From an uncultured Ruminococcus sp. (lineage in GTDB: Bacteria > Bacillota > Clostridia > Oscillospirales > CAG-272): 10,716 nucleotides of DNA. The DNA lies in assembly GCA_902766575.1 (NCBI GenBank), contig CACXED010000362.1:1-10716 (forward strand), in the 5' to 3' direction. Shown here piece after piece: positions 1 to 6,916 of this stretch (position 1 is the stretch's first letter; every line of letters starts with the position of its first letter). Both the position numbers and the translations under genes were made by a program. The notes under the pieces were generated by a model, which searched no databases, was not told the origin of the DNA, and worked only from the letters and a program-made list of their open reading frames with translations.

Positions 1-455
1 AGCGGAGTGGCGCGCCATTGAATTCCGTCGATGATATCGTAGTTGTCGTCGCCCGCCGTGAGGGTGGTGCGGATATCGCGCATAAAGACTTCATGATCCG
101 CGTCTCCGGCGATGAACTCGAATTTGACCTTAAGTCTCTCCTCGACCTTTAAGTTCCGGCGGTATACAGCGTCGGATACTACGTCTCCGGTGTCCGCACC
201 CTCGATTTCCATAAGCTGAGTTATCTCGTCGCCGCGATAGACGATGCGAACTACCGCGTCCTTGAAGTCAAGCTCCGGGAGCGAATCGGGGGTGTTTTCG
301 CGGGTGTATACAGTCTCGGGCTGAGCGGCTGTCGTTTCGCCGCCGCTTAAGGCTGTCGAAGTGCCGTTTTCGTTGACCGGGGTAGTTTCTCCGCCGCAGG
401 ACGCGAGGGAAGCAAGCAGAGAAGCGAGGATTAGTGCTGCTGTGATCCTTTTCAT
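1..455 (-). CDS. Extracellular solute-binding lipoprotein, N-terminal part (runs off left edge)
   Basis: The first 151 residues are visible. They start MKRITAALIL and carry a type II signal peptide with lipobox LASC (Cys20), so the mature protein should be a membrane-anchored lipoprotein on the outer face. A Gly/Thr/Ser-rich linker follows (about 21-50), then the start of a family 1-like substrate-binding fold. The stretch TGDVVSDAVYRRNLKVEERL, with TLTAGDDNYDII after it, matches the same segments of the complete binding protein at 7791-9269 (TGEVVDDALYNRDRKVEEML and AITAQDDTYDLI), so the two are paralogs. GAAAGGATC lies just upstream of the ATG. The gene starts 33 bp after the DUF5107 stop with no terminator between, so the two are probably cotranscribed, with ABC permeases expected further left. 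The ligand is probably an oligosaccharide (inference); the sequence does not show which. Confidence 0.9.
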   Translation of the reverse strand, partial: MKRITAALILASLLASLASCGGETTPVNENGTSTALSGGETTAAQPETVYTRENTPDSLPELDFKDAVVRIVYRGDEITQLMEIEGADTGDVVSDAVYRRNLKVEERLKVKFEFIAGDADHEVFMRDIRTTLTAGDDNYDIIDGIQWRATP

Positions 456-488
456 GAGCTTGATCCTTTCAAAAAAATTTTTTTGTGA

Positions 489-3400
489 TTAGATTATCCC
501 GACCATGCGCATGAGCATGAGCTTCATATTTTCCGGCTCGAGGGCTTCAAGCTCGTCGAGCGCCTTTTTCGCTCCGGTCTCGTCGCCGAGCCCATGCTTT
601 CCGAGGGCGATCAGGAGCAGAGCGTCGATTTTGTGCAGCCGCTCGCAGTTCTGCTCGTAGGGCGCGGGGACCGGCGAACCCACTCCGAAGTAGCCGCGCA
701 GATCGGCGTTGGCGTAGAGCCGCTCGCCGCTCTCGATCATTCCGCGGCAGACGCGGTCAGCCGATTCGTCGTCGCCGAGCGCTCTCATGCAGGCGGCGGC
801 GAAGATCGTCATTTCGCTCTCCTGCGGCGGCTGATTTGCTCCGGCGGTGAACGCCTCGCGGGCTGCAGTCTCGTCGCCGAGCTTTCTCTCGAGCAGTCCG
901 GTGTAGTAGTAGATGTTCGCCTCCTGCGCGCTGTAGTGCCGACCCTCGCCGTAGTTCGCCGGGTAGATCAGCGCGTTTTTGTAGTAGTCGAGCGCCTTTT
1001 CATTGTCGCCGTCAGCCTCGGAACGCAGCCCGAGCAGCGTGTAGAGCCAGCCGTGATGCCTTGTCAGCTTGCCCTCGCCGCCCTCGTAGATGTTGAAGCG
1101 CTTCTTTCCGAGCAGCTCCCTTGCGCGGTCGAGCTCTCCTGCCATCGTGAGCAGTATGATGTATTCGAGATAGCAGTCGTCGCGCTCGGCGGTCAGCTCG
1201 GGATGCCTTTCGAGCAGCGCGATCCGCTCGGAGACCGGGACGTTCGTGTTCTTGCAGAGCTGGAGCAGCTCGAAGTTTATCCTTGCCGCGCAGGGGTCGT
1301 TAGCTGCGACCGCGAGCCCGAGCGCGTCCTCGAGCAGCTTTCTCGAACGCTCGGGAGTATCGCTGTGGTCGAAATAAGCCTGCGCTAAATTGCGCTTGGT
1401 CGGCGCGTAGTCATGAAGCGCGTCCGAACGCTCCCACGCCGCTATCGCCTTTTCGTAGTTCATGCGGTCGTAGTAGAGACAGCCGAGCAGGTACTCCGAG
1501 CGCCAGTCGCCGCCCTGAAGCGCCGGAATATCCTCGAGACGGTTCGGATGGCAGAAGGTCAGGTCGGTCGTTTTCAGCGGCTCTCCGGTCAGCCGCGCCA
1601 AATGGCAGTATATCAGCTGCGACGGCTTGGTGCAGCTATTCAGAATCTTCACCGCTTCGTCGACAAATCCGGCTTTCTCAAAGTCGAGCGCCGCGTCGAG
1701 CACGTCCTCCGGCCGTCCGGTGATGTAGTCTCCGACCTCCCGTCCGCCGAGCAGCCAGAGCGCGTATCTCGCAAACGAGTCGAGCGGAGCGGTTTCGAGG
1801 GCTTTTTCGATGAGCTCCTCGTCCCCTCTGATATAGCCGAGCAGCGTCAGCGCGCCGAGATGCTTCGCGTTGGTCTCAAGGCAGGCTTCAAGCTCCTCGT
1901 CCGCCTTGAGGAGCTCGCCGCGCACCGCGTCGATTCGCGCCAGCTCGTAGAACGACGCGCTTCTCTGCGCGTACTGCCACGTCGCGTCGTACCAGAGACT
2001 GTAGGCGCGGTCGATGTTGCCGCGAAGCTTTTCGAGCCGCGCGAGGTCGAAGATCATCTGCGTGTCAAACGGATTGTCGTTGCGCATTTTGAGCCGCTCG
2101 ACTGCCTTTTCAAGGTGAGCCGCAGCCGCGTCGTACTCTCCGCGCTCGGTCAGGATAAGCCCCATCATGTGGTTGCAGCGCATATCCTCCGGGTCGCGGC
2201 GCAGAGCCTCGAGGAAGTAGTCCTCGGGCTTGTAGGTGTGGTGCTTGTACTGCATGAGGTGCGCGCCGTGGAGATACAGGTCCTCCAGCCGCTCCACATC
2301 CTTGGGACGCGGAGGGATCTCGCGGGCTTTCGGCGGCTTGCGCTGACCCTTTTCGACCGGCTGATAGGAGACGAGCGGCTTTTTGTCCGAGAACTCCACT
2401 CTGAGGTCGGTAAGATTCGGAGAAGCTATCTCGGTCTCGACAAGCCAGAAGCTCTCGGGATCGATCGCGCCGGACTTTTCGGCGACGAGCTTATCTTTAT
2501 AGTAGAGCTTCAGCGACGCGTTCTCGTGTGCGCTCGTAGCGACTGCACCGAGCTTAACCTTATTGCCGTCGACGTCGAGCGAGACCGCGCCGTCACGCGA
2601 GGCGTTCTTGACCTCTCCGATGCCCGAGACCGGGAACCAGACCTGAGTGAATATCTTAGTCTCGCCGGGCATTATGTAGGTGAAGTCGGGCTGATTGTCG
2701 GTGAAAACTCCGGTCATCAGCTCGATGTAGCGGTCGCCGTTGTCGGTCAGGTTGGCGCACCAGGCGTGACCGAAGGCTCCGTCGCCCCACGTCCACATCT
2801 TTTTTCCGACGCTGTAGCGGTGATCCGAGACAGTGACCGTTCCTGCGTCTGCGGCGAAGTCGTAGCCCGCGAGGAAGTCCATGTCCGACTGCCCGCGCGA
2901 GACCATGACCGATGTGGGGAGCTTGACGTTCGAGTACCAGGTAACGTCGGTTCCGTCGCCGTAGTCAAAGGGACGCGCGGTCCTGTATACGCCTTTCATG
3001 ACCGGGAACGAGATTACCGCGCGGCGGTCGTGATCGTTGCCCCACTCGACGTCCGGCGGGAAAACCGCCTTGTAGCGTCCGTGAACCCTGACCGCGAGGT
3101 TGTTCCACCACATGAACGGCAGAGGACGGTCGGTGCGGTTGTAGACGACGGCCTTGGCCTCGACTACCGACGAGCCGGGATAAACGGTGATCTCGACCGC
3201 GCCGCGCATACGGTTGAAAGGCTCGGTCTCGCCCATGATGCAGGTTTTGGAGCCGTCGGGATTCTCGCGCGTGGTCGCTTCGAGCGGCATAAAGGTGGTC
3301 GGACGGTGATGCTGAGCCCAGTTGAACTCTACTCCGCCCGAGACCCACGGCCCGGCAAGTCCGACGAGCGCCGGCTTTATCACGGTGTTCTGATAGATGA

Positions 3401-3671
3401 ACTCATAGCCGTTGTGCTTATCGACCGCGCCGTGAATTTTTCCGCCGAGCTCGGGCAGGAGAGTGGTTTTTATGTATTCGTTCTCGAGGGTTATCGCGTC
3501 GTAAGCCTTATCGACCGGAGTGTTTGTCAGCCGATCGGTGAACGAGAGCGGGTAGAGCCGTCCCGTCGCGCCCTGATAGGGCTTGTTCTCGAGGAAAAAG
3601 GGCAGAGTGTTCGGCTCCTTCGGCTCGTAGGTGGGTATCGTCATGGGTTCGCGGGTGATTTTTACTGGCAT
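489..3671 (-). CDS. DUF5107 and TPR-repeat protein, likely carbohydrate-active, cytoplasmic
   Basis: This is a 1060-residue protein with no signal peptide. Residues about 35-350 match the DUF5107 domain, which has a galactose-mutarotase-like beta-sandwich. Visible signatures are LPELGGKI (72-79), GGVEFNW (112-118) followed by H121 and H122, FMWWNN (186-191) and YIELMTG (315-321, with E317). The conserved His and Glu residues sit where aldose epimerase-like folds keep their active site, but the reaction is not established to my knowledge. A small beta-rich segment (about 355-435) and a Pro/Lys-rich linker (about 440-458) lead into a long alpha-helical TPR array (about 460-1050), for example RCNHMMGLILTERGEYDAAA and YALWLLGG. 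The start is supported by AAAGGA about 8 nt upstream and a promoter further up. It is first in an operon with the binding lipoprotein, which suggests it handles the sugar that lipoprotein imports. It could instead be a glycan-sensing or scaffold protein. Confidence 0.88.
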   Translation of the reverse strand: MPVKITREPMTIPTYEPKEPNTLPFFLENKPYQGATGRLYPLSFTDRLTNTPVDKAYDAITLENEYIKTTLLPELGGKIHGAVDKHNGYEFIYQNTVIKPALVGLAGPWVSGGVEFNWAQHHRPTTFMPLEATTRENPDGSKTCIMGETEPFNRMRGAVEITVYPGSSVVEAKAVVYNRTDRPLPFMWWNNLAVRVHGRYKAVFPPDVEWGNDHDRRAVISFPVMKGVYRTARPFDYGDGTDVTWYSNVKLPTSVMVSRGQSDMDFLAGYDFAADAGTVTVSDHRYSVGKKMWTWGDGAFGHAWCANLTDNGDRYIELMTGVFTDNQPDFTYIMPGETKIFTQVWFPVSGIGEVKNASRDGAVSLDVDGNKVKLGAVATSAHENASLKLYYKDKLVAEKSGAIDPESFWLVETEIASPNLTDLRVEFSDKKPLVSYQPVEKGQRKPPKAREIPPRPKDVERLEDLYLHGAHLMQYKHHTYKPEDYFLEALRRDPEDMRCNHMMGLILTERGEYDAAAAHLEKAVERLKMRNDNPFDTQMIFDLARLEKLRGNIDRAYSLWYDATWQYAQRSASFYELARIDAVRGELLKADEELEACLETNAKHLGALTLLGYIRGDEELIEKALETAPLDSFARYALWLLGGREVGDYITGRPEDVLDAALDFEKAGFVDEAVKILNSCTKPSQLIYCHLARLTGEPLKTTDLTFCHPNRLEDIPALQGGDWRSEYLLGCLYYDRMNYEKAIAAWERSDALHDYAPTKRNLAQAYFDHSDTPERSRKLLEDALGLAVAANDPCAARINFELLQLCKNTNVPVSERIALLERHPELTAERDDCYLEYIILLTMAGELDRARELLGKKRFNIYEGGEGKLTRHHGWLYTLLGLRSEADGDNEKALDYYKNALIYPANYGEGRHYSAQEANIYYYTGLLERKLGDETAAREAFTAGANQPPQESEMTIFAAACMRALGDDESADRVCRGMIESGERLYANADLRGYFGVGSPVPAPYEQNCERLHKIDALLLIALGKHGLGDETGAKKALDELEALEPENMKLMLMRMVGII

Positions 3672-3716
3672 TTCGGATTTCCTTTCGGTGATTATGGTTG
3701 TGATTCTTTTGACAAA

Positions 3717-3745
3717 AGTATAACCGATATCGCGTCCTTGCGCAA
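3717..3745 (-). promoter_or_regulatory. Sigma-A promoter for the DUF5107 operon
   Basis: Read on the minus strand, TTGCGC (3745-3740), a 17 bp spacer and TATACT (3722-3717). The spacer contains CGCGATATCGG, also present in the opposing promoter. Transcription should start near 3710, giving a leader of about 40 nt before the ATG at 3671. Confidence 0.65.
3725..3732. promoter_or_regulatory. Putative operator CGATATCG in the DUF5107 promoter spacer
   Basis: An 8 bp perfect palindrome inside the larger shared string CGCGATATCGG. It ends exactly 2 bp from the -10 box of the minus-strand promoter, the same geometry as the copy at 3797-3804. A protein bound here would block RNA polymerase. Assignment to the regulator encoded next door is inference. 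Confidence 0.5.
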
Positions 3746-3747
3746 GG
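3736..3747. promoter_or_regulatory. 12 bp perfect palindrome CCTTGCGCAAGG overlapping the -35 box
   Basis: The palindrome covers the -35 hexamer (3740-3745) of the DUF5107 promoter. Perfect dyads with a central GC dinucleotide are common for dimeric repressors. It is either a second operator or part of a composite site. No other copy was noticed in the window. Confidence 0.4.
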
Positions 3748-3771
3748 TAAAATTTCGCGTAAAATTCCGCG
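3748..3771. repeat. Tandem 12 bp direct repeat TAAAATTTCGCG / TAAAATTCCGCG
   Basis: Two adjacent 12-mers (3748-3759 and 3760-3771) differ at one base. They lie between the -35 boxes of the two divergent promoters, a position suited to an activator bound to tandem half-sites. The role is unknown. Confidence 0.5.
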
Positions 3772-3783
3772 CCGCTTTGCCGC

Positions 3784-3812
3784 TTGACAAAAGCCGCGAT
3801 ATCGGGTATAAT
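3784..3812 (+). promoter_or_regulatory. Consensus sigma-A promoter for the reversed-order regulator
   Basis: TTGACA (3784-3789), a 17 bp spacer and TATAAT (3807-3812) match the consensus at every position. The expected start near 3819 gives a leader of about 27 nt. The CGATATCG palindrome in the spacer suggests control, probably autoregulation, since an unrepressed promoter this strong would be unusual for a regulator gene. Confidence 0.85.
3797..3804. promoter_or_regulatory. Putative operator CGATATCG in the regulator promoter spacer
   Basis: Second copy of the palindrome, again within CGCGATATCGG and again 2 bp from the -10 box. The two copies are 72 bp apart centre to centre, close to seven helical turns, so one multimeric protein could contact both on the same face. 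Confidence 0.5.
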
Positions 3813-3845
3813 TATTCTGTGAAAAATCTTCGGGAGGTCGTCTGT

Positions 3846-4979
3846 ATGCTGATACCCTTCATAATCGAGCCGGGCTACGGCAGCTCGTCGGTCTGGAGCC
3901 CGGCAATTCGCGCCGGAATCGACAGCGAAATTTCGAAAAAGAAATATTCCTCGGTATTTATCGACGGCGCGGGCGAGCCTGACCTCGATTCCGTCTTAGC
4001 CGATTCGGACACGAAGCTTGCGGTGCTTATCGGAACGTCGCCGTCCTTTGTGCCGGAGATGATAGAAAGGCTCGCTCTAAGAGACATCGACGTGCTGCTC
4101 GTCAGCTATCAGCCGCCCGAGAACGCTCCGGTGCGCGGAGTGGTCAGGATAGACTATGTCGCCGGAGCGGAGCTGCTTCTGCGGCATCTTGCCGGATGCG
4201 GATGCAGAAGAACCGCGCTGTACGGCTGCTTTCAGAACTCCTCGACCGACCTGATAAAGCGCAGAGCATACCTCGCATACGCGGCGGAGAGCGGCTTTGA
4301 GCCGATGCTTTTCGACAATACCGACGGGCTTGCCGACTGCTTTGAGAAGCTCAGAGCCTCGCTCGGAAGCAATGCTCCCGATTCGATACTGTGCGTCAAC
4401 GATATCGCGGCGGTGTCGCTTGTGACGCGCCTGAACGAGCTTGGAGTCAGGATACCCGAGGACATTCAGATAGCGTCGTTCGGCGGCTCGGAGGTCTCGC
4501 GGGTATGCAGGCCGTCGATAACCGTCCTCGAGATGCCGAACTTCGAGCTCGGGCGGCAGACGGTGAACGCCTTTTCCTATCTCGCAAAATCGCCGCGCGG
4601 GATAAATCTCAGCGTCAGGGTCGCCGGAGAGCTGGTCGTCAGAGCGACTACCCGTCCGCTCGCCGACGGCAGAGCCGGGAAAGTCTGCCGAGTCCGCCGC
4701 AGTCTGACTCAGAGCTTCTACGACGACGCGGAGGTCGAGCGCATTGCAGGGCTTGAAAAGCTCCTGTCGGTCTGCGAGGACATCGACCGGGCGATTCTCG
4801 GGCTGCTGCTCGCCGGAGACACGACCGAGCGGATAGCAGAGGAGCTCTCCCTCGCGCCAGAGAGCGTCCGCTATCGCGTGCGCAGACTGGTTCAGAGCAC
4901 CGGAATGACCTCACGCTCGGAGCTGCTCGGCTTTATCCGCGAGAATGGGTTTGAGACAATGATTGTAAACGAATTGTAA
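3846..4979 (+). CDS. Transcriptional regulator: N-terminal LacI-type sensor, C-terminal LuxR-type HTH
   Basis: 377 residues. The start is ATG 3846, preceded by GGGAGG with 8 nt spacing and a consensus promoter; the reading frame stays open far upstream but only by chance. Residues about 1-270 look like the periplasmic-binding-protein-like ligand domain of LacI/GalR repressors. The clearest part is ILCVNDIAAVSLVTRLNELG (181-200), then VRIPEDIQIASFGG (201-214), and the domain ends LVVRATTRP (263-271). The usual N-terminal LacI headpiece and hinge are absent: residue 4 is already in the first beta strand. Instead residues 313-364 form a LuxR/NarL (GerE)-type helix-turn-helix, with IAEELSLAPESVRYRVRRL (330-348) as the core and MTSRSELLGFI after it. 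A sugar or sugar derivative is the probable ligand. The divergent DUF5107/binding-protein operon is the probable target, through the matched palindromes. Whether it activates or represses cannot be read from sequence. Confidence 0.88.
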   Translation: MLIPFIIEPGYGSSSVWSPAIRAGIDSEISKKKYSSVFIDGAGEPDLDSVLADSDTKLAVLIGTSPSFVPEMIERLALRDIDVLLVSYQPPENAPVRGVVRIDYVAGAELLLRHLAGCGCRRTALYGCFQNSSTDLIKRRAYLAYAAESGFEPMLFDNTDGLADCFEKLRASLGSNAPDSILCVNDIAAVSLVTRLNELGVRIPEDIQIASFGGSEVSRVCRPSITVLEMPNFELGRQTVNAFSYLAKSPRGINLSVRVAGELVVRATTRPLADGRAGKVCRVRRSLTQSFYDDAEVERIAGLEKLLSVCEDIDRAILGLLLAGDTTERIAEELSLAPESVRYRVRRLVQSTGMTSRSELLGFIRENGFETMIVNEL

Positions 4980-4996
4980 ACACTCGCGCTTGGATA

Positions 4997-5025
4997 TTGA
5001 CTTTTTGGTCTAACGGTGTTAGACT
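4997..5025 (+). promoter_or_regulatory. Promoter for the BlaI-M56 operon
   Basis: TTGACT (4997-5002), 17 bp, TAGACT (5020-5025). TATAAC at 5025-5030 is a better -10 but would need a 22 bp spacer. Either way the -10 lies within or against the inverted repeat at 5008-5024, as expected for a repressed promoter. Confidence 0.55.
5008..5024. promoter_or_regulatory. Putative BlaI-family operator 1, GTCTAAC-GGT-GTTAGAC
   Basis: A perfect 7-3-7 inverted repeat over the promoter spacer and -10. Its position, just ahead of a BlaI/MecI repressor gene, fits autorepression. The half-site differs from the classical TACA/TGTA core of BlaI and CopY operators but has the same dyad layout. Confidence 0.7.
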
Positions 5026-5030
5026 ATAAC

Positions 5031-5044
5031 CGTTAGGTCTAACG
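5031..5044. promoter_or_regulatory. Putative BlaI-family operator 2, CGTTAG-GT-CTAACG
   Basis: A second dyad built from the same half-site. GTCTAAC at 5037-5043 repeats the left arm of operator 1 exactly, 29 bp downstream. It lies at or just after the expected transcription start, so two dimers could hold the promoter shut. Confidence 0.6.
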
Positions 5045-5072
5045 TTATTAAACCACACCGGAGGTAAATTTT

Positions 5073-5423
5073 ATGAAAGAACTTGGGGAGATGGAGCTTC
5101 GCTTTGCCGAGCTCATCTGGGAGCGCGCGCCGATAGCCTCGGGAGAGCTTGTAAAGCTCTGCGAGAGCGAGTTCGGCTGGAAGAAATCAACGACTTACAC
5201 GATGCTCCGGCGGCTTGTGGAGCGCGGGCTTTTCGACAATGAGGACAGCATCGTCCGCACAAGGCTCACCAGAGCCGACTACGACGCGAGCCGCAGCGAG
5301 AGCTTTGTCCGCGAGAACTTCGGCGGCTCGCTGCCCGGCTTCATCGCGGCGTTCACGTCCCGCCGGAAGCTGACCGACGATGAGATTGCCGAGCTCGACG
5401 CGATTATTCACAGGAAAGAGTGA
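5073..5423 (+). CDS. BlaI/MecI/CopY-family transcriptional repressor
   Basis: 116 residues, close to the family length of about 120. The N-terminal winged helix is clear: GEMELRFAELIWERAPIASG (5-24), then the recognition region WKKSTTYTMLRRLVERGL (36-53). The C-terminal part (about 75-116) would be the dimerisation helices that the partner protease inactivates in BlaR-type systems. GGAGGT lies 7 nt before the ATG. The M56 protease gene starts 4 nt after the stop, the standard two-gene arrangement. Two dyads upstream are the likely binding sites, so the pair probably represses itself and is induced when the membrane protein is triggered. Targets outside this operon are unknown. Confidence 0.92.
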   Translation: MKELGEMELRFAELIWERAPIASGELVKLCESEFGWKKSTTYTMLRRLVERGLFDNEDSIVRTRLTRADYDASRSESFVRENFGGSLPGFIAAFTSRRKLTDDEIAELDAIIHRKE

Positions 5424-5427
5424 AGCT

Positions 5428-6846
5428 ATGCCCGACAGAATATTTTTCGCCCTGCTCGGGCTCGACCTCGCGGCGGGCTTCGCGGCGCTTCTGGTGCTCG
5501 GAGCGCGGCTGATATTCAGAAACGCGCCGAAGCGCATCTCCTATGCGCTCTGGGGGATAGTTCTGCTGCGGCTGCTGATACCCTTTTCGGTCGAGAGCCG
5601 CTACTCTATCGCGCCAAACGCGAGAGAGCTTATCCCGTCCGATATCATCGTAAATTCTGACGCAATATCTGACGTTCAGCCGGACGGAACGACTGCGCAG
5701 GCTGCGAAAAAGCCCGATGTGAAGCGGATCATTCTCACCGCCTGCGAGCTTGTCTGGCTCGGCGGGATAGGAGTTTTCGCGGCGGTCGATATCGCAAGGC
5801 TCGCAAAGCTGCGCGCCGCGGTCAGAGACGCGGAGCCCGACGGCTCGGTCGTCGAGAGCGGGAATATAAAAACCGCGTTCGTGCTTGGTATTTTCAGACC
5901 GAAGATCTGTATTCCGACCGGTCTGTCAGCCTCCGAGCGGAGAATGATCATCGAGCACGAGTCGGCTCACATCCGGCGCGGCGACCATATAGTCAGAGCC
6001 GTCGCCTATATTGCGCTGATCATTCACTGGTATAATCCGGTGATATGGCTCGCGTTCGCGCTCGCGATGCGGGATATGGAGATGGCGTGCGACGAGGCGG
6101 TGATCAGTCGTCTCGGGGACATCAGAGAGGAGTATGGCACGGCGCTGCTGCGGCTCTCGTCCGGCGAGCGTCTGCCAGCCTCTCCGCCCGCTTTCGGAGA
6201 GGGCGAGCTAAAAGAAAGGATAGTAAATCTCATGAAACACAAGAAACCGAGCCTTTTCACGTCGCTGGCGGCGATCATGGCAGCGGCGCTGATACTGACC
6301 GCCTGCACGCTCACCGGAAGCCGGGAGAACAGCTTCTCGGTCGAGCTTCCGGACGGCGAAAAACCGGCGTTCAGGCTGAATATCACGCTGCCCGACGGCT
6401 GGAGCATCGACGACGACGCGAAAAGAGAGCAATACTACGATATGTACGGCGGTACATACAGAATTTACAACGACGGGGAATATGTCGGCTTCATCGGCTG
6501 CGGAAGTTACGACTACAGTCTTGAATCCGAGCCTGAACAATATCCCGAGCCGTTTTCGGCTGATTACTACAAGGCTGTCTACGCCGATCTCAGGCTTGCG
6601 GCGCATTGTATATGGGAGATTTCGCCCGAGCCGCTTAAGCGCACCAAAAACGGTGAGACCGCGCTCGCGGAAGTTTATGTACATATACCCGAGGAAGGAG
6701 TTCCCGCAGCAAATTGGGAGTGGCTCGAAAATCCCGGCATCGTCTCGTATGACGACGACAAGCACGTCTATGTGGCGATAAATCTCGAGCCTTCGGTCAG
6801 CGAGGAGATTCAGCGCGCGATCGCCGGGAGCATTTCGCTCGAATAG
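5428..6846 (+). CDS. M56-family (BlaR1-like) membrane metalloprotease with non-penicillin-binding sensor domain
   Basis: 472 residues from ATG 5428, 4 nt after the repressor stop; an upstream in-frame ATG lies inside the repressor gene and is less likely. Membrane helices are visible at about 5-30, 37-53, 101-123 and 190-215. The zinc site is HESAH (177-181) with a probable third ligand in EMACDEAV (218-225), and HWYNPVIW (200-207) is typical of M56. A further hydrophobic segment (about 276-292) ends in LTAC (Cys293), which reads like a lipobox. The outer domain (about 298-472) contains LPDGWSI and ends with a SEEIQRAIAGSISL segment. It resembles the small alpha/beta domains of Firmicute lipoproteins, not the penicillin-binding domain of BlaR1. 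The family senses an envelope signal and cleaves or triggers loss of the partner repressor; the signal here is unknown. Confidence 0.9.
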   Translation: MPDRIFFALLGLDLAAGFAALLVLGARLIFRNAPKRISYALWGIVLLRLLIPFSVESRYSIAPNARELIPSDIIVNSDAISDVQPDGTTAQAAKKPDVKRIILTACELVWLGGIGVFAAVDIARLAKLRAAVRDAEPDGSVVESGNIKTAFVLGIFRPKICIPTGLSASERRMIIEHESAHIRRGDHIVRAVAYIALIIHWYNPVIWLAFALAMRDMEMACDEAVISRLGDIREEYGTALLRLSSGERLPASPPAFGEGELKERIVNLMKHKKPSLFTSLAAIMAAALILTACTLTGSRENSFSVELPDGEKPAFRLNITLPDGWSIDDDAKREQYYDMYGGTYRIYNDGEYVGFIGCGSYDYSLESEPEQYPEPFSADYYKAVYADLRLAAHCIWEISPEPLKRTKNGETALAEVYVHIPEEGVPAANWEWLENPGIVSYDDDKHVYVAINLEPSVSEEIQRAIAGSISLE

Positions 6847-6856
6847 CCGAAAGGGC

Positions 6857-6885
6857 TTGACATTCGGGCGCTCGGGTGGTATAAT
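6857..6885 (+). promoter_or_regulatory. Consensus sigma-A promoter for the metallophosphoesterase gene
   Basis: TTGACA (6857-6862), 17 bp, TATAAT (6880-6885), beginning 11 nt after the M56 stop. It shows that the phosphoesterase can be expressed apart from the BlaI-M56 operon. No dyad operator overlaps it. It also rules out the in-frame ATG at 6857-6900 region as the main start. Confidence 0.85.
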
Positions 6886-6916
6886 GATTAAAATTTCACT
6901 TACCACGGAGGAGACA

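Noticed and set aside
470..485. CAAAAAAATTTTTTTG, a 16 bp palindrome between the DUF5107 and binding-protein genes
   Set aside because: An A/T-only stem with no loop is not a credible terminator; it is probably a flexible spacer before the ribosome binding site.
1413..3845. A plus-strand open frame running antisense to the DUF5107 gene and into the regulator
   Set aside because: It is the mirror of a GC-rich coding strand. The regulator has its own promoter, GGGAGG site and ATG at 3846, and the upstream peptide is Arg/Val-rich with no recognisable domain.
5073..6846. BlaI-BlaR1 beta-lactam resistance regulation
   Set aside because: The family architecture is right, but the sensor domain has no penicillin-binding motifs and no beta-lactamase gene is present.
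6857..6916. Longer N terminus for the metallophosphoesterase
   Set aside because: It would begin within the consensus promoter; GGAGG at 6907-6911 points to ATG 6917.
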